This document shows positions 62,904-64,000 of a DNA stretch of 64,000 bases, in pieces. The position numbers were made by a program, and so were the translations under genes. Source of the stretch: Mycolicibacterium vinylchloridicum (GTDB taxonomy: Bacteria; Actinomycetota; Actinomycetes; Mycobacteriales; Mycobacteriaceae); the NCBI RefSeq assembly GCF_013404075.1, contig NZ_JACBJQ010000013.1, forward strand, positions 62,001-126,000, read 5' to 3'. The notes beneath the pieces are model-generated. The model searched no databases. It saw only the letters and a list, made by a program, of their open reading frames with translations, and had not been told where the DNA came from. The number at the start of each line of letters is the position of its first letter. The stretch's first letter is position 1.

Positions 62904-63671
62904 TCAGCTCTGCTCCCCGATGAACTCGAGGATCGCCGACGCGACCTCGCGGTGCACCGTCTCGTTGAGGATGTCGTGATGCGCGCCGGGGAACTCCCGC
63001 AGCCTCAGCGGTTCGATCTGCTCGGCGTAGGCGCGCAGCGCACTGACCGGGGCGATCGGGTCGAGCTCACCGTGGATGGCCAAGGTGGGGACGGCCAGCT
63101 TCGGCAATTCCGTGCCGAATCGGTCCCATGCGCGATCGAGTTCGCGGGCCAGTGGCACGCTGTCGGCTTCGACGAACGCCAGCGGATCGTTTTCCATCGC
63201 GTCGAGGTAGAACGGATCGTCGGACAGCCAGTGCGGGTCGAGGTCCAGTGAGCTGTCGGTGTCGAGCAATTCAGGCACCGGGACCACCGGCGCGCCGGAG
63301 ATGAGTGCCGCGCGATAGCGCTTCGGCTGGTCGAGGAGCCGGAACAGCGTGATGACGGCGCCGTATGAATGCCCTTGTGCGATAAGCGGAATGCCTGGCG
63401 TCGTCTGTTCCGCCAACTCGGTGAGACGCTCGGCCAGTGCGGAGCTGTCTTCGATCCTGCCGAAGTCTCCGCGCGTACCGGGGGATAGGCCGTGGCCGAA
63501 CTGGTCGACGGCCCACAGGTCGATACCGGCGGCGTTGAGGGCGAAACCCAGTCGGTGGTAGACACCGGTGTGTTCGCCGAACCCGTGTAGGAAGATGATG
63601 GCCGCGCGCGGTTCCAGCGCGGCCCAGTGCCGGTAGTAGGCGCGGCCGAGTTCGTGGTCGATGAAGGGCAT
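62904..63671 (-). CDS. Monoacylglycerol lipase-like alpha/beta hydrolase
   Basis: A 255-residue serine hydrolase. FLHGFGEHTGVYHRLGFAL is typical of bacterial monoglyceride lipases, GHSYGAVI is the nucleophile elbow, and His in GAHHDILNET closes the triad with an acid in GELDPIAPV. The convergent arrangement with hsaB leaves six bases between stops. The ATG at 63671 is chosen; the frame runs open upstream. It is not obviously a KstR target. Confidence 0.82.
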   Translation of the reverse strand: MPFIDHELGRAYYRHWAALEPRAAIIFLHGFGEHTGVYHRLGFALNAAGIDLWAVDQFGHGLSPGTRGDFGRIEDSSALAERLTELAEQTTPGIPLIAQGHSYGAVITLFRLLDQPKRYRAALISGAPVVPVPELLDTDSSLDLDPHWLSDDPFYLDAMENDPLAFVEADSVPLARELDRAWDRFGTELPKLAVPTLAIHGELDPIAPVSALRAYAEQIEPLRLREFPGAHHDILNETVHREVASAILEFIGEQS

Positions 63672-63715
63672 GGGTTGAGCCCACCAGCTACGCCGGTATG
63701 CCGCAACACCTGGGC

Positions 63716-64000
63716 TCAGTCCGCGTCTGTACCCAGCAACACATCGTGCTGGTCGGCCATGCGGCCCTTGATCGCCGCGACCAGCGCCGAGACCTCTGGG
63801 CGCCGCAGCGTCTCGGCGCGGGCCACCAGCCAGTAGCTCAACCGTGGGCCCAGCTGGCCCGGCAGTACCCGGACGAGGTCCTCGTGGCGGTCGGCCATGA
63901 AGCACGGCAGTAATCCCAGACCCGCCGCCGCGCGGGTGGCTTCGACGTGGACGAAGACGTTGGTCGAGGTCACCGATTCCTGCATGGGGGGAAGGGAACT
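63716..64000 (-). CDS. LysR-type regulator, C-terminal fragment
   Basis: The last 94 codons of a gene that begins beyond the window. The stretch VHVEATRAAAGLGLLPCFMA followed by LVRVLPGQLGPRLSYWLVAR, and RRPEVSALVAAIKGRM, is the typical end of a LysR effector-binding domain. The reading frame is open to the window edge. The DNA-binding domain and the targets are not visible. Confidence 0.75.
   Translation of the reverse strand, partial: SSLPPMQESVTSTNVFVHVEATRAAAGLGLLPCFMADRHEDLVRVLPGQLGPRLSYWLVARAETLRRPEVSALVAAIKGRMADQHDVLLGTDAD

Overview
This 64 kb window is high-GC actinobacterial chromosome, and gene content and order point to a mycobacterium. Large parts follow the M. tuberculosis Rv3567c-Rv3628 region as I remember it: ppa-dacB-tilS-hpt, ephA, ftsH-folE-folP-folB-folK, panC-panD-coaX, lysS-lsr2-clpC1, lpqF-mhuD, mutY-canB, disA-radA-lpqE, carD-ispD-ispF-cysS-trmH, arsB2, and kstR-fadE34-kshB-hsaACDB. 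No espACD genes lie between ephA and ftsH, and several blocks without an M. tuberculosis counterpart are inserted. An environmental or rapid-growing species (Mycolicibacterium type) is the likeliest source. I see no insertion sequences, phage genes, tRNA or rRNA genes, or CRISPR arrays.

Layout. 1-3.3 kb: start of an allantoicase gene, a TetR regulator divergent from an alpha/beta hydrolase, an HSL-type esterase and an UraD-like protein (ureide/purine breakdown flavour). 3.3-8 kb: pyrophosphatase divergent from dacB-metalloprotease-tilS-hpt. 8-12.7 kb: an accessory stretch with an AraC regulator plus VOC protein, a SIMPL lipoprotein, a metallo-beta-lactamase-fold protein, a TetR regulator, a stand-alone Clp N-domain protein and ephA. 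12.9-22.6 kb: a long co-directional run, ftsH, four folate genes, two membrane proteins and the pantothenate/CoA genes. 22.6-28.7 kb: a PLP-fold deaminase/aldolase, lysS, lsr2 and clpC1, ending in a strong terminator. 28.7-30.8 kb: UPF0145, then a cobalamin riboswitch, cbtB, cbtA and a histidine-phosphatase relative. 30.8-36.9 kb: lpqF, mhuD, hydrolase, GlxA-type regulator, mutY, carbonic anhydrase, membrane protein. 36.9-44.4 kb: disA-radA, lpqE, carD, the MEP-pathway genes, cysS and an rRNA methyltransferase. 44.5-54.3 kb: accessory block holding two secreted glycine-rich PGRS-like proteins without PE domains, an ArsB-type pump, an MBL protein, pxpA, a zinc/manganese ABC transporter and a LacI regulator. 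54.3-63 kb: otsB-kstR and the cholesterol genes. 63-64 kb: a lipase-like hydrolase and the end of a LysR-type regulator.

How the genes work together. The cholesterol block is one regulon: KstR sits beside matches to its operator in front of fadE34, kshB and hsaACDB, which degrade the steroid side chain and rings. The cobalamin riboswitch should tune CbtAB, a presumed cobalt transporter, to B12 supply. The metal ABC operon has two different metalloregulator-like palindromes in its promoter. The clpC1 leader carries a ClgR-type site and the radA promoter resembles the RecA-independent DNA-damage promoter.

Many genes here have a TANNNT box 6-8 bases before the start codon, as expected for leaderless mycobacterial transcripts. 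The least explained items are the two PGRS-like secreted proteins with a shared CX5C head and the Clp N-domain protein with a palindrome over its -10 box. All functional names come from reading the translated sequence and remembered family features; no search was run. No gene-free stretch exceeds 300 bases; the longest gap is about 290 bases, upstream of carD.
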